Source of the DNA: Flavonifractor hominis | Lineage (GTDB): Bacteria; Bacillota; Clostridia; Oscillospirales; Oscillospiraceae | DNA length: 64,000 bases | Assembly: GCF_040095835.1 (NCBI RefSeq) | Contig: NZ_JBBMFT010000008.1 | Coordinates: 1-64,000, forward strand | Direction: 5' to 3' | Shown here: positions 26,573-35,238 of the stretch, piece after piece | How positions within the stretch are numbered: position 1 is the first letter of the stretch | Layout: each line of letters starts with the position of its first letter | The notes under the pieces: generated by a model | The model's input: the letters and a program-made list of their open reading frames with translations, nothing else | What the model was told of the DNA's origin: nothing | The model's database searches: none | Position numbers and translations under genes: made by a program

Positions 26573-28084
26573 ATGAAATTATCCTACAGCAAGGTATTCG
26601 ATAGATATACAATGTCTTTTTCGGATAAACTGGCTGAACTTTCGTATTCTCTGTACAAAACATTGAGATTGCGGTTGACAAAAATATTCCCTCTTTCAGA
26701 ACATGACAAATATCGGTTCCATGATGACGATCCGTTTTCGAAAGAAAAATCTGCTGATATGCCGCAAGGCTTTGACTACATAAAAAGGGAGAGTGTCGAT
26801 GGATTTATAAGGTTGGACTACATAGATTTGTATGATTATCTTCCAAAGGAAGACCTACCAAAGTTTATGAAAGAACTAAAAAAATGTGTTCGCCGTAATA
26901 AAACAACTCCTTTTGGGGCATTTCGTTCCCGCGAGGATATTGATAGAATCGACAATTTTGGTCAGTATTATGATGGTCAGGCTTTTACAAATATTTTAAC
27001 GGTTCGATTTTGCAAAAACAAAAAACTTCAACAGTTTTGTTCTGATATTTCCGTATCTCTTCGCAATTTATCGGCTACATTTCTTTTAGTAAAATATCGT
27101 GTATATATTACAAAGGAGTTTAACGCCAAAATAGCAGAAATATGTAAGGAAAATTACTCTGGATATACGAAAGTTTGTAGGCAATTCAATACACCTTGGT
27201 ATGCAGTGAAAAAATTTGGTAGATCATCTTATACGGGCAATAATGTTCGTCAAGAAAAAGTCTACACAATGGTTTCCCAACTGAAGTGGCAAATACTGAA
27301 GGAAATTCGCAAAACATTTTCCATCAGGTTTTGGGAAGACAGAATATTTACGCCGACATTTGAAACATATTCGACCAATATCCGTCCCAGTAATGAGCGT
27401 CGCAATTTAGAGTTTTGGGATAGTATCTCGTTTGACAGAGTTGCCGACTATGCACCAACGTATAACGCCTGCGTATGCTGGGATTATAAGCATGGAGAAA
27501 ATGAGGGGTTACGTTTATCTGCTTTCTGCGGCGGAAATTACTCCAAAGACGATCATTTGCCGGAGATAGCCCACCATGATATCTCGGATATATATGGGGT
27601 TTATTTAACTGCGGCTACATTAGAATATGTTGCAGATAGAGACATTGCGATCTGCAATAAAAAAATCAGCAAAGTGATTAGAAAAGCTAAAACATCCTCT
27701 GTTCTAAAAGTCAGAGTTGCGGTTGAACGGAAGTTATATTATTGTTATCGTTTTATTTCGGAATTTTCAGGTAAATCTATAGATCACGATGATGCTAAAG
27801 CCTTTAGACATCAGTTTTATAAAAAAGGTTCTGTATCGTCAAGAAGTCTTGAAGGTATATCTAAAAGAATCCGGGAGACAAAAACGCAAATTGATAATAT
27901 ACTAAAGTTGTTAAATGATGCGGCTGAATACAGAAGCAGTGAATCAAATATCAAACTGCAGTGGATTATGATGATTGTAACCGTTCTGTCTTTGTTTGTT
28001 GCATTGTCCAGTATTAATAATAACGATGTTGTAAATGAGATTAAGAACTTGATTGAGTGGATAGAAACAATAATGCCAAAATAA
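26573..28084 (+). CDS. Unknown 503-residue membrane-anchored cargo protein
   Basis: The ATG at 26573 has AAGGAG upstream; the frame extends to 26489 without a ribosome site. The protein is basic and aromatic-rich. A C-terminal helical region (KRIRETKTQIDNILKLLND, about 430-455) is followed by one membrane helix near residues 468-487 (IMMIVTVLSLFVALSS) and a short tail. I recognise no enzyme motif. Base composition is more AT-rich than the rest of the element. It is followed at once, in frame after its TAA, by the 5'-truncated remnant of another gene, so it looks like a later insertion. A hairpin (GGCGGCA/TGCCGCC, 26476-26507) precedes it. An antiphage or abortive-infection role is only a guess. 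Confidence 0.7.
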   Translation: MKLSYSKVFDRYTMSFSDKLAELSYSLYKTLRLRLTKIFPLSEHDKYRFHDDDPFSKEKSADMPQGFDYIKRESVDGFIRLDYIDLYDYLPKEDLPKFMKELKKCVRRNKTTPFGAFRSREDIDRIDNFGQYYDGQAFTNILTVRFCKNKKLQQFCSDISVSLRNLSATFLLVKYRVYITKEFNAKIAEICKENYSGYTKVCRQFNTPWYAVKKFGRSSYTGNNVRQEKVYTMVSQLKWQILKEIRKTFSIRFWEDRIFTPTFETYSTNIRPSNERRNLEFWDSISFDRVADYAPTYNACVCWDYKHGENEGLRLSAFCGGNYSKDDHLPEIAHHDISDIYGVYLTAATLEYVADRDIAICNKKISKVIRKAKTSSVLKVRVAVERKLYYCYRFISEFSGKSIDHDDAKAFRHQFYKKGSVSSRSLEGISKRIRETKTQIDNILKLLNDAAEYRSSESNIKLQWIMMIVTVLSLFVALSSINNNDVVNEIKNLIEWIETIMPK

Positions 28085-28411
28085 ATCTACTACTCAATAG
28101 ATGCAACGCTGTGGGGAGCGAGTGAAGCGTACCAACTAAAACTTGGCGGCAAAATGCAACAGCGTTTCCTGCTCTGTTACGATAACTGCATCGTCGAAAT
28201 TGACTTCGAGTGGGATTGGCAATTAACATCGGAACAAATGACCGTTGTTACAGAAAAACTTGAAAAGGAAAATCTGCAACACAACAAACCGCTGCAATTT
28301 TCATCCCCATGTAGGATGGAGGTTGCAGCGGTTTTTCTGTTTTATGGATTCTGTTGTTTTTGCCTTAACATTTCATTGAGCTTTTCCGTATTCTTTTTGG
28401 TTATGGAATAA
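28085..28411 (+). pseudogene. 5'-truncated remnant of DUF6329-like protein
   Basis: Directly after the stop of the cargo gene the same frame reads YYSIDATLWGASEAYQLKLG and then FLLCYDNCIVEIDFEWDW. I recognise this as the C-terminal part of a small protein common in clostridial elements (DUF6329 type). Its N-terminal half and ribosome site are missing. The original stop is not obvious, and the frame runs on through a terminator to 28411. The gene was probably cut by the arrival of the upstream cargo. Confidence 0.6.
28286..28340. terminator. Bidirectional terminator
   Basis: AAACCGCTGCAA (28286-28297) pairs with TTGCAGCGGTTT (28323-28334) around a nested CATCC/GGATG stem, followed by TTTTTCTGTTTT. 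It ends both the remnant gene and the convergent DUF3021 operon. Confidence 0.85.
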
Positions 28412-28776
28412 ATGATCGCCCAAATCACGACATAGCCCACGACAAAAATAGCCGAAAAAACTATAATCGGCATTACACCCCAATCCAGCCAGTCATTGAG
28501 CAGATAAGTGCCGAGATAGCTGACATACAACACACCACCGTGAATCAAAATCGCCACCATCAAGGGCAGCCGTTCAATTTGATAAATGGCGTTCATACCG
28601 CCTGCAATAAAAGCAAGTGCGGTTATTGAAAAGATTCCAATGCATACCTGATTTACGGTTAGAGTAGCTACGGCAGCGGTCTGTTGCAAAATCAGATAGA
28701 GTATCGCTAAAATGATGGGGCCCATGCCGCAAGCTGTAAATCCTCGGCGTAAAAACTCGAAAACAAACTTTCTCAT
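28342..28776 (-). CDS. DUF3021-type four-helix membrane protein
   Basis: A 144-residue protein with four membrane helices (GPIILAILYLILQQTAAVA, IGIFSITALAFIAGGMNAI, LPLMVAILIHGGVLYVSYLG, IIVFSAIFVVGYVVIWAIIY). This is the DUF3021 pattern, which typically accompanies a LytTR regulator. The ATG overlaps the LytTR stop by 4 bp. It may sequester or modulate the LytTR regulator at the membrane. Confidence 0.82.
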   Translation of the reverse strand: MRKFVFEFLRRGFTACGMGPIILAILYLILQQTAAVATLTVNQVCIGIFSITALAFIAGGMNAIYQIERLPLMVAILIHGGVLYVSYLGTYLLNDWLDWGVMPIIVFSAIFVVGYVVIWAIIYSITKKNTEKLNEMLRQKQQNP

Positions 28777-29216
28777 ATTCCTTCATACCTCCTTCTGATT
28801 TCCGCAAAGCAGCGTCTGGAAACATATTCCCGATAGCCACATTGAAATACGGCATCCACACCGCCGCTGAACACCGCATCAAATCGCAGAATACGATGCT
28901 CATTTGCAAGGGTTGATTTGTTGATGCGGATAAAGTAAGAGGGCAGGATATCCTCCAAATCACGAAGCCTGTCTTTGAGCGAAAAGTGGTTGCCGCCTGT
29001 ATCAATGGCAATCACTTTTCTGTTAAGAATGGTGATACATTCGATTTCTGAAAATGCCAGTTTCCGCATCTCATCATCCCTGTATCCCATAATGTAGTCC
29101 TCACCGGAATAACTACAGACAAGATTCTCGATTTGCTGTGTCAGAGAAGAAGGTGCATGAACAACTGCTATGATTTCTTCTTCTGCGTTTTTGTCGATAA
29201 TGAGCTTATATTTCAT
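28773..29216 (-). CDS. LytTR-family DNA-binding regulator
   Basis: A 147-residue protein without receiver domain; the C-terminal 95 residues form a LytTR domain (FSEIECITILNRKVIAIDTG, LPSYFIRINKSTLANEHRILRF). LytTR proteins bind paired direct repeats upstream of their own operon. A direct repeat is present at 30811-30846, upstream of this four-gene unit. GAGGAG lies before the ATG. It is transcribed after the two ABC genes and before DUF3021. Confidence 0.85.
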   Translation of the reverse strand: MKYKLIIDKNAEEEIIAVVHAPSSLTQQIENLVCSYSGEDYIMGYRDDEMRKLAFSEIECITILNRKVIAIDTGGNHFSLKDRLRDLEDILPSYFIRINKSTLANEHRILRFDAVFSGGVDAVFQCGYREYVSRRCFAEIRRRYEGI

Positions 29217-29227
29217 CTCCTCAATCC

Positions 29228-29959
29228 TTACTGTTTTTTCATTTGCCTGAGAAAGCAGAATACGGCAATTACCGTTACCAATACACCATACAGCAGAACA
29301 GGCAGAATGTGTGGTGCTGCAAGTTCAAAACTACCGCTGAATAACGCTTTCTCAAGTTCCGCTGCGTGCATAAAAGGCAGCGCATTGGCAATTTTCTCGA
29401 ATGCTCCTCCAACAAGTTCAAGATCAAACCATACGCCGGAAAGCCATGCGGAAAGATTGGTCAACAGTGCGCCGCAGATGCCGCCTACCTGCTTTACACC
29501 AAAAACGCTGCCGCACAAAAGCCCCAAGGCAATATTGAAAATCGCCATTGGTATAATTCCGATAATGGCATAGACAATATTTTCGCTGACAGTCAAGCCT
29601 AATGGAATCGCAAACAGATAACAGATTACAGTCTGTCCGATGGCAATAGGCAGAAGTGGGAGCATATAGCCAAGGACGAAGTTCAGTCCCGTCAGAGGTG
29701 TTGTGTACAGTCGTTGCAGTAAGGCACTTTCCCGGTCTTTGGCAATTAGTGTCGCTGAAAACAGCGTCATAAATGATAGACCGAATACGGTAATCCCCGG
29801 TGCCAAGGTGTCGATCTCAAACAGGTGTACCGGAATATTCTTTTGCATTGTAGTCAAAAGCAGCAGCAAGACCAACGGAAATCCCAGACCGAATCCAAGA
29901 TTGACGGGATCTCGGAGAATTTCTTTGGCACATCTTTTGGCAAATGTCATCATTCTCAT
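29228..29959 (-). CDS. ABC-2 type transporter permease
   Basis: A 243-residue membrane protein of the ABC-2 class with six predicted helices (LGFGLGFPLVLLLLLTTM near the start, then ITVFGLSFMTLFSATLI, YMLPLLPIAIGQTVICYLFA, and others). It pairs with the ATPase encoded 4 bp upstream. Such LytTR-linked exporters often handle antimicrobial peptides or drugs, but the substrate is unknown. Confidence 0.85.
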   Translation of the reverse strand: MRMMTFAKRCAKEILRDPVNLGFGLGFPLVLLLLLTTMQKNIPVHLFEIDTLAPGITVFGLSFMTLFSATLIAKDRESALLQRLYTTPLTGLNFVLGYMLPLLPIAIGQTVICYLFAIPLGLTVSENIVYAIIGIIPMAIFNIALGLLCGSVFGVKQVGGICGALLTNLSAWLSGVWFDLELVGGAFEKIANALPFMHAAELEKALFSGSFELAAPHILPVLLYGVLVTVIAVFCFLRQMKKQ

Positions 29960-30687
29960 ACCGCAGTATCCTCCTTCACAATAGAAACGAACGCTGTTTC
30001 AAAATCATTTGTTCCTGCTAATGCGTTCAGTTCTTCTACTGTTCCTACCGCAAGAAGTTTTCCGCTTTTCATAATGCCGATGCGGTCAGAAAGAGCCTCT
30101 GCTTCTTCCATGTAATGTGTTGTCAGAATGATGGTTACCTTGCCCTTAAGTGAACGAATTGTTTCCCAAAGCTCGTGCCTTGCAATGACATCCAAGCCAA
30201 GGGTAGGTTCGTCCAGAAACAGGATTTGCGGTTCGCTGATCAGAGCCATGGCAATGCTGACTCTGCGTTGCCAACCACCGGATAACTTACCGGCTTTTCT
30301 TTTCAAAACGATATCCAAAGCAAATTGCCCGGAAAGTTCTCTAATCTTTGCTTCCGTTTTCTCTTTTGAAAAACTGTGGATGCCGCAGATCAATTCCAGA
30401 TTTTCTTTCACGGAAAGATTTGGAGCAACAGCCGTTTCCTGCGGAGATACGCCAATCAGCCGCTTTACCTGTTCCGGCTCCTTTGTAGTGCTATAGCCAC
30501 CTACGAGAGCCTCTCCGCCCGTGGGCTTTGTCAGACAGGAGAGCATTTTAATAGTTGTGGTCTTTCCTGCACCGTTCACACCCAGCAGAGAAAATAATTC
30601 GCCCTGCTGAATTTCTAAATAGAGCTTGTCCACGGCAGTCAGGTTTTTGTACCGCTTGACCAGCTCCGTTGTTTTAATTGCTTGCAT
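29956..30687 (-). CDS. ABC transporter ATP-binding protein
   Basis: A 243-residue ATPase with Walker A GVNGAGKTT, Q-loop SPQE, signature LSGGWQRR, Walker B ILFLDEPTLGLD and the H-loop TTHYMEEAE. The DrrA/CcmA-type daunorubicin-like subgroup is likely. First gene of a four-gene minus-strand operon (ATPase, permease, LytTR, DUF3021) with overlapping starts. GGAGG lies before the ATG. The promoter TATAAT is at 30728-30723. Confidence 0.92.
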   Translation of the reverse strand: MQAIKTTELVKRYKNLTAVDKLYLEIQQGELFSLLGVNGAGKTTTIKMLSCLTKPTGGEALVGGYSTTKEPEQVKRLIGVSPQETAVAPNLSVKENLELICGIHSFSKEKTEAKIRELSGQFALDIVLKRKAGKLSGGWQRRVSIAMALISEPQILFLDEPTLGLDVIARHELWETIRSLKGKVTIILTTHYMEEAEALSDRIGIMKSGKLLAVGTVEELNALAGTNDFETAFVSIVKEDTAV

Positions 30688-30722
30688 TTCTGCTATCCTC
30701 CATTTTGTTTTTTGCTGGTATC

Positions 30723-30846
30723 ATTATAGCAAACAAAAATGGAGAAATGTTGATTCCTGTCTGTTCGGTCGTTTCTGATGTCTAATCGGTACTGCTGCTT
30801 TGTGCCGCAGCATCGAAACAGGATTTTTTCTGTAACATTGAAACAG
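30723..30846 (-). promoter_or_regulatory. Promoter and direct-repeat operator of the LytTR/ABC operon
   Basis: On the minus strand a perfect TATAAT (30728-30723) has only a weak -35 (TCAACA, 19 bp spacer), as expected for an activated promoter. Upstream, two near-identical 11-bp direct repeats on the plus strand, CATCGAAACAG (30811-30821) and CATTGAAACAG (30836-30846), lie 25 bp apart. The LytTR protein is the likely ligand. Confidence 0.6.
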
Positions 30847-30936
30847 AAAATAATCCTGTTTTGTATTTTCTGAGGAAAGGTGTCAAACTGCATTTTTACA
30901 GTTTGGGTACCATTTTCGAGGAAAATATACGGGTGT

Positions 30937-31040
30937 CCAGAGGGGCGCAGCTCCTTGGCTCTGGGTTTCCAATAGGGGCGAGAAGCATCCCTGTTGGCAC
31001 ACGATTTTGCTTGCAAAGTCTAGTGTGTTATACCTTTTGC
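30937..31040 (+). other. pMV158-type origin of transfer (oriT) with flanking hairpins
   Basis: CAAAGTCTAGTGTGTTATAC (31014-31033) nearly matches the pMV158 MobM nic region as I recall it (AAAGTATAGTGTG/TTATAC), placing nic between 31027 and 31028 on the plus strand. CACAC (30998-31002) pairs with GTGTG (31023-31027). GCAAA (31013-31017) can pair with TTTGC on either side (31006-31010 or 31036-31040), reproducing the alternative arms of that oriT. Two more hairpins lie upstream: CCAGAG/CTCTGG (30937-30964) and CCAATAGGG/CCCTGTTGG (30969-30997). The cognate MobV gene is 7.6 kb away. The rest of the 30,688-31,263 gap has no gene that I can support. Confidence 0.83.
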
Positions 31041-31263
31041 GACCGCTAACGCTGGAAAGGGGCTGTCCCACGCCAGACAGTCAATTTCAAGCGGCAGCAG
31101 AACAGGCGGATTTTGTGGGCTGTAAGCAACAAAAGACAAGGAATTTGCAATGAGCAAAATCCGGCTGTTCGGGTGTAGTTGGCATAGGAAATCTTGAAGC
31201 TGAGCGGAAAGATTTGTTGTGCCAACGGGGGCGCAAGAGGTATATAAAAACCCGCCGCAGCGA

Positions 31264-32490
31264 TCAGCTCCCGTATCGTATTTTCTCCTGCTCCAACTCA
31301 AAGGGAATCGTCAATTTCTTCGGAAGCTCGCTCATGGAGAGTTTCAGAATTTGACGGATTGCGATTTTTGCAAAGACGTTCGTTCTGCTCAAATCGCCGT
31401 CTGCCAGTTTTACGATCTGCGCTGTTCCCGCAGAAAAGTCAAAACGGATTTCTCCCCATTCATCGTCGTCGTTTGCATACCGATGTACTGCTTTGTACTC
31501 GTATGCAGCGGCGGCGATTTTTTTGTTTTTGTCGATCAGCTTCAATTCCACCACACCGAGAACACCGGCATCCACCAAAAGTCCGGTCAGCTTGTCCACG
31601 ATCTTTTTGTAAGCTCGCTCCGCGCCGCTGGTGGTGCTGTACTCGTAAGCGGTGGCAAGCTGTTCAAATGAATAACGCTCGTCCCACGGCATCACCCGTC
31701 CGCAGTTCATACAGATGGCATTTCTCTTTTCAAGGAAGAACTTTTCCTTGCGGCTGAGTTTGTCAAAGGCAGCTTGTACCGCATCGGCACGAACACCGTT
31801 CCAGAGAATGTCTGCGTAGTTCCAGCTATCGTCACAGGTAACATCTTCGCCTGTTTCCTCGCTGTTCTCGTCCTGCATGGTGGAGTAAAAAGGAACACGG
31901 CTGCGGTTTTGTCTTGCAAGGGTCAGATACTCGGCGGCAGTTTCTTCGGTGCAGTTCTGCTCGGTGGCATATTCGGCAATCACTTCCTTTGCGCTCTTGC
32001 CGGAATTGTTATAGAGCCATGCAACGCCACGGGCAGCTTTGTATTCGTCCAGAGATTTGAACGAGCCTGCTTCCTCCTGTCGGCGGCAATCCAGAAGTGC
32101 GTTGCCGATGAAGTGATGGGCGTAGGTCAGAAAGTCTGCGCCCTTGTCGGGGGCATAATTCGGTAAGCACTCCAACATAGCAAGGACACAACTGAGCTTG
32201 TAATCCAGAAAGCGCAGAGGGTCATATCGGTCAATGCCCTCGGTCAGCAGAAAGCGGTACACTCGCTTGTTCAGCCTTGGCTCGTAGTGATGCAGGAAGT
32301 ATGTAAAATAGATCAGATCATTTTCACGGACAGCGGAAACGATGTAATCATTGATGTCATCTACCTTGGGCGGCGCAGAGTCAAGACGGAAGATGCGCCC
32401 TGCCTGTCGCATGGTCATAGCTCTGTCCTGCACAGCGAATTTAGCTGTGCTGGCATATTCATCGGTATTCCAGAAGCGTTCTTCGGACAT
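31264..32490 (-). CDS. Sigma-70-like protein of mobile elements
   Basis: A 408-residue protein. Residues about 50-135 resemble sigma region 2 (LIYFTYFLHHYEPRLNKRVY, GADFLTYAHHFIGNALLDCR). A later helical part (AAFDKLSRKEKFFLEKRNA, FEQLATAYEYSTTSGAERAY) resembles a region 4-like helix-turn-helix. The ATG at 32490 is 8 bp after GGAGG; the GTG at 32499 lies on that site and is rejected. It probably regulates element genes. It sits immediately next to oriT, in the region entering the recipient first if the plus strand is transferred. Confidence 0.7.
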   Translation of the reverse strand: MSEERFWNTDEYASTAKFAVQDRAMTMRQAGRIFRLDSAPPKVDDINDYIVSAVRENDLIYFTYFLHHYEPRLNKRVYRFLLTEGIDRYDPLRFLDYKLSCVLAMLECLPNYAPDKGADFLTYAHHFIGNALLDCRRQEEAGSFKSLDEYKAARGVAWLYNNSGKSAKEVIAEYATEQNCTEETAAEYLTLARQNRSRVPFYSTMQDENSEETGEDVTCDDSWNYADILWNGVRADAVQAAFDKLSRKEKFFLEKRNAICMNCGRVMPWDERYSFEQLATAYEYSTTSGAERAYKKIVDKLTGLLVDAGVLGVVELKLIDKNKKIAAAAYEYKAVHRYANDDDEWGEIRFDFSAGTAQIVKLADGDLSRTNVFAKIAIRQILKLSMSELPKKLTIPFELEQEKIRYGS

Positions 32491-32525
32491 TAGGCGCACC
32501 TCCTTTCAGTTTATTTTGAATATTC

Positions 32526-33260
32526 TTATAAGCTATTGATGTATTCGGCGTATTCCGCAGGATGATTGATAGAATACTCGCCATGATACAGCTTATCCTT
32601 GATGAACAGTGTGCTGCCCGGTATCATTTGATGCAGCTTTCGGGCTGACGAAATCATATTGGATTGCTCTCTTGCGCCTACCACAACGGTTACTTTGGCT
32701 GTAGTTCTGCTGATTTCTTCTTTACAGGAATAGCTTGTGTTGGCTTTCATAAATGCAATCATATCCTGCTTGGATATTTTACAGGTATCCTCATAATAAT
32801 TCCGGAACAAATCTGACTTGATTTTCAGCGACTTGAATTGCAGCTTGGCAAACCATTTTTTCTTGATAAGTCCGAAACTCATATCAAACATGGGCTTTAT
32901 CAAAGTATTCGTAAGCTTTGATGGGATAACACAGGCACTCTCAATAATGGCATATTCACAAAAGGACGGACGCTGTGTCAACATTTCAACCAGAACCTGT
33001 CCGCCCAAAGACAAACCGCCTATCAGAAAAAGCTGTCCTTGGCAATGCTCATCTATGTAATGCAATAGAGCTTCTGCGTTATCTTCAATACTGGTAAAGT
33101 TCCGAGAACTTCCTGCATGACCATCCAAAATTGGGAGAATGACGTGGTATCTGTCTTTCAGCAATTCAGCCACTTCTTTGTAATTCCACCAAGATAAACC
33201 GCCGCCATGCAAAAGCATAATTGTCTGTTGATTTTCTTTTCCGTATTCAAGTTCGTTCAT
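32526..33260 (-). CDS. Alpha/beta hydrolase
   Basis: A 244-residue alpha/beta-hydrolase with oxyanion motif LLHGGGLSWWNY, nucleophile elbow GGLSLGGQ and the C-terminal His in KLYHGEYSINHP. It is encoded one base after the stop of the similar hydrolase upstream. Substrate unknown. No signal peptide, so cytoplasmic. Small hydrolase genes like this are frequent cargo on clostridial elements. Confidence 0.85.
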   Translation of the reverse strand: MNELEYGKENQQTIMLLHGGGLSWWNYKEVAELLKDRYHVILPILDGHAGSSRNFTSIEDNAEALLHYIDEHCQGQLFLIGGLSLGGQVLVEMLTQRPSFCEYAIIESACVIPSKLTNTLIKPMFDMSFGLIKKKWFAKLQFKSLKIKSDLFRNYYEDTCKISKQDMIAFMKANTSYSCKEEISRTTAKVTVVVGAREQSNMISSARKLHQMIPGSTLFIKDKLYHGEYSINHPAEYAEYINSL

Positions 33261-33261
33261 A

Positions 33262-34071
33262 TTAACTGTTCTCCTTGCCGGTCAAAAAGGCATATACCCT
33301 GTCGTTGAAGTCCCTGGCTTCTTCATATGCGGCGTGCCCAAACTTCTCATACATATATATTTCGCAACCGAGCTTCTCCGCAATTTCGCTCGAAGCTATA
33401 CCACTAACCACTTTATCCTGTTGTCCGCCGATTACAAAAACTGGACATTGGATTTTGTGCAAGTCCTCATAAGAATTACAAGTAAGACAAGCTCTTGCCA
33501 ATTTTATAAAACGATTGACATCTTTCGGTTTTTGCATAACAGTCAGCAACGGCATAAACGGTTTATATCGCTTTACATAGGCATCGGAATACATACGGAT
33601 TGCCATATCTTCCACAAGCTCTTTTATATTTCCTTGTTCAGTCAATACAATCCATTTCTCGATTGTCGATTCGACAACAGGATTGTTCTTGGACAGCGTA
33701 ACGGCAAGCACCAATTTGTTTACCAAGTCAGGACGGTCAATGGCGAGATACTGCGCAATCATTCCACCCTGCGAAACACCAAATACATCAGCATTCGTAA
33801 TTCCCAATGCATCCATCGCTGCAGCAACATCCGAAGCCATATCTCGTACTGTCATACCATCTGGAATATCCGGTCTGCGGTCAAATAGATACACAGTGTA
33901 TTCTTTGGCGAAAAGACGATACATATAAGCAAGTGATACGGAAGCACCCTTAATGCCACGAGTGTTCAATCCTTGAATCATAATTAAGCTTTTCTTGCCA
34001 CTGCCGAAAGAAATAGTATCAATTTGCATATTATGTAGATTTGTTTTTTGCTCCTTTGCGTTGTAAATCAT
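33262..34071 (-). CDS. Alpha/beta hydrolase
   Basis: A 269-residue hydrolase with oxyanion region IMIQGLNTRG, nucleophile elbow FGVSQGGM, an acid Asp in GGQQDKVV and His in KFGHAAYEE. The frame extends to 34179, but GGAG lies 8 bp before the ATG at 34071, which gives MIYNAKEQ, so that start is preferred. It is tightly coupled to the second hydrolase. The pair may act on related esters or antibiotics; no evidence for substrate. Confidence 0.87.
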   Translation of the reverse strand: MIYNAKEQKTNLHNMQIDTISFGSGKKSLIMIQGLNTRGIKGASVSLAYMYRLFAKEYTVYLFDRRPDIPDGMTVRDMASDVAAAMDALGITNADVFGVSQGGMIAQYLAIDRPDLVNKLVLAVTLSKNNPVVESTIEKWIVLTEQGNIKELVEDMAIRMYSDAYVKRYKPFMPLLTVMQKPKDVNRFIKLARACLTCNSYEDLHKIQCPVFVIGGQQDKVVSGIASSEIAEKLGCEIYMYEKFGHAAYEEARDFNDRVYAFLTGKENS

Positions 34072-34087
34072 GATTATTTCTCCATAC

Positions 34088-35197
34088 TCAAGTTTTGTTC
34101 GTTGCCTCAATAAACAAGGCATCCTGCGACATCTCCGTTTCATAGCGGCCCTTGGCATACTCGTAGTCGAAGATCGCACGCTCCAATTTATCTTTTGCCA
34201 GACGCTTCATCACATCGGCGATCTGCTTGTCCAGAGTGCCACGGCGGAGATACTGCGTAATCGTGTTCATTCGGCGTGTGTAAATCGCCTTGATGGGATG
34301 ATCGTCCGCAAGCTCTCTTTGCTCTCTGCCTTTGAGATTGCCAATCTGACGGCAGGTACGCCCACGCTTGTCCCCCGGCGCAAGACCTCCGCAATATTTA
34401 GTCTGCCTTGCATCGGTAGTTAGAAACCACTTGCCGCAGATGGGACATTTCCTTGGCGCATGACCGACACACAATCCCTCAAACAAGTCGGAACGGAACA
34501 TACCCACAAAAGAAACGTAGTGCATACGCTTCACAAGCTGCGGTATGCCTTTCTCCGGCATAACAGAAGATACATACTGAATTGTGGTATTGGTCAACTG
34601 CATCCACATGGAATTTTCGGGAGATAATGTTTCATCTTTTGGAAACTGCTTGGCAAAAGCGGCGGCATATCCGTCCGGCGTGCGTTTGCTGTCATGGAGC
34701 TTGTGGGCGAAGTCAATCATGCCGCCCTTGAATATTTTCAGCGTGTTTCCAAGCTGAGACATTCTCTGTATCAGCTTCAAGACACCGACAGCGTGGCTGT
34801 ATTTTTCATCAAAAGAAGCTGCTGCGCCGATTTCCTGTAATGCCTTGATGTACGAGACGATGTTTTCTATGTGTTCCTCGTCAAAGAGACGGTGCAATTC
34901 CTTTTCATCCGTTGCCAGGTCCAGAAAAGAGAACGGTTCTGTTTTCTGCAAGAAGCGGACGATCTTCCATAGAGCTTTCTCTGCCGTGGGGAACACAGAC
35001 ACATCCACATTACCCGTACCGAGCATGAGAATGATTTCGTTCAACGGCTGGCAGAGTGTTGTTAATGCGGCGATCTGTTCATCGGTGATGTTGAGTGCGG
35101 CACAGCCAATCGTACCGATGGGAACGGTCTTCTTACCGTATGTTACCTTGTCCTGCCAAAAATCCAATGTCAGCAGATTTTGATTTAGGATGCTCAT
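34088..35197 (-). CDS. DUF6076-type element protein with zinc-binding motif
   Basis: A 369-residue protein seen in many clostridial elements. A helical N-terminal part is followed by a treble-clef-like zinc motif near residues 245-285 (CPICGKWFLTTDARQTKYC, then C in RGRTCRQIG) and a basic helical C-terminus. The motif resembles CGNR-type zinc fingers, so nucleic acid binding is likely. GGAGG precedes the ATG. It is transcribed away from the XRE gene on the same strand. Confidence 0.7.
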   Translation of the reverse strand: MSILNQNLLTLDFWQDKVTYGKKTVPIGTIGCAALNITDEQIAALTTLCQPLNEIILMLGTGNVDVSVFPTAEKALWKIVRFLQKTEPFSFLDLATDEKELHRLFDEEHIENIVSYIKALQEIGAAASFDEKYSHAVGVLKLIQRMSQLGNTLKIFKGGMIDFAHKLHDSKRTPDGYAAAFAKQFPKDETLSPENSMWMQLTNTTIQYVSSVMPEKGIPQLVKRMHYVSFVGMFRSDLFEGLCVGHAPRKCPICGKWFLTTDARQTKYCGGLAPGDKRGRTCRQIGNLKGREQRELADDHPIKAIYTRRMNTITQYLRRGTLDKQIADVMKRLAKDKLERAIFDYEYAKGRYETEMSQDALFIEATNKT

Positions 35198-35238
35198 GTG
35201 CCTACCTCCAATCTGTCATGTTTTTCTTGTTTTTGCGG

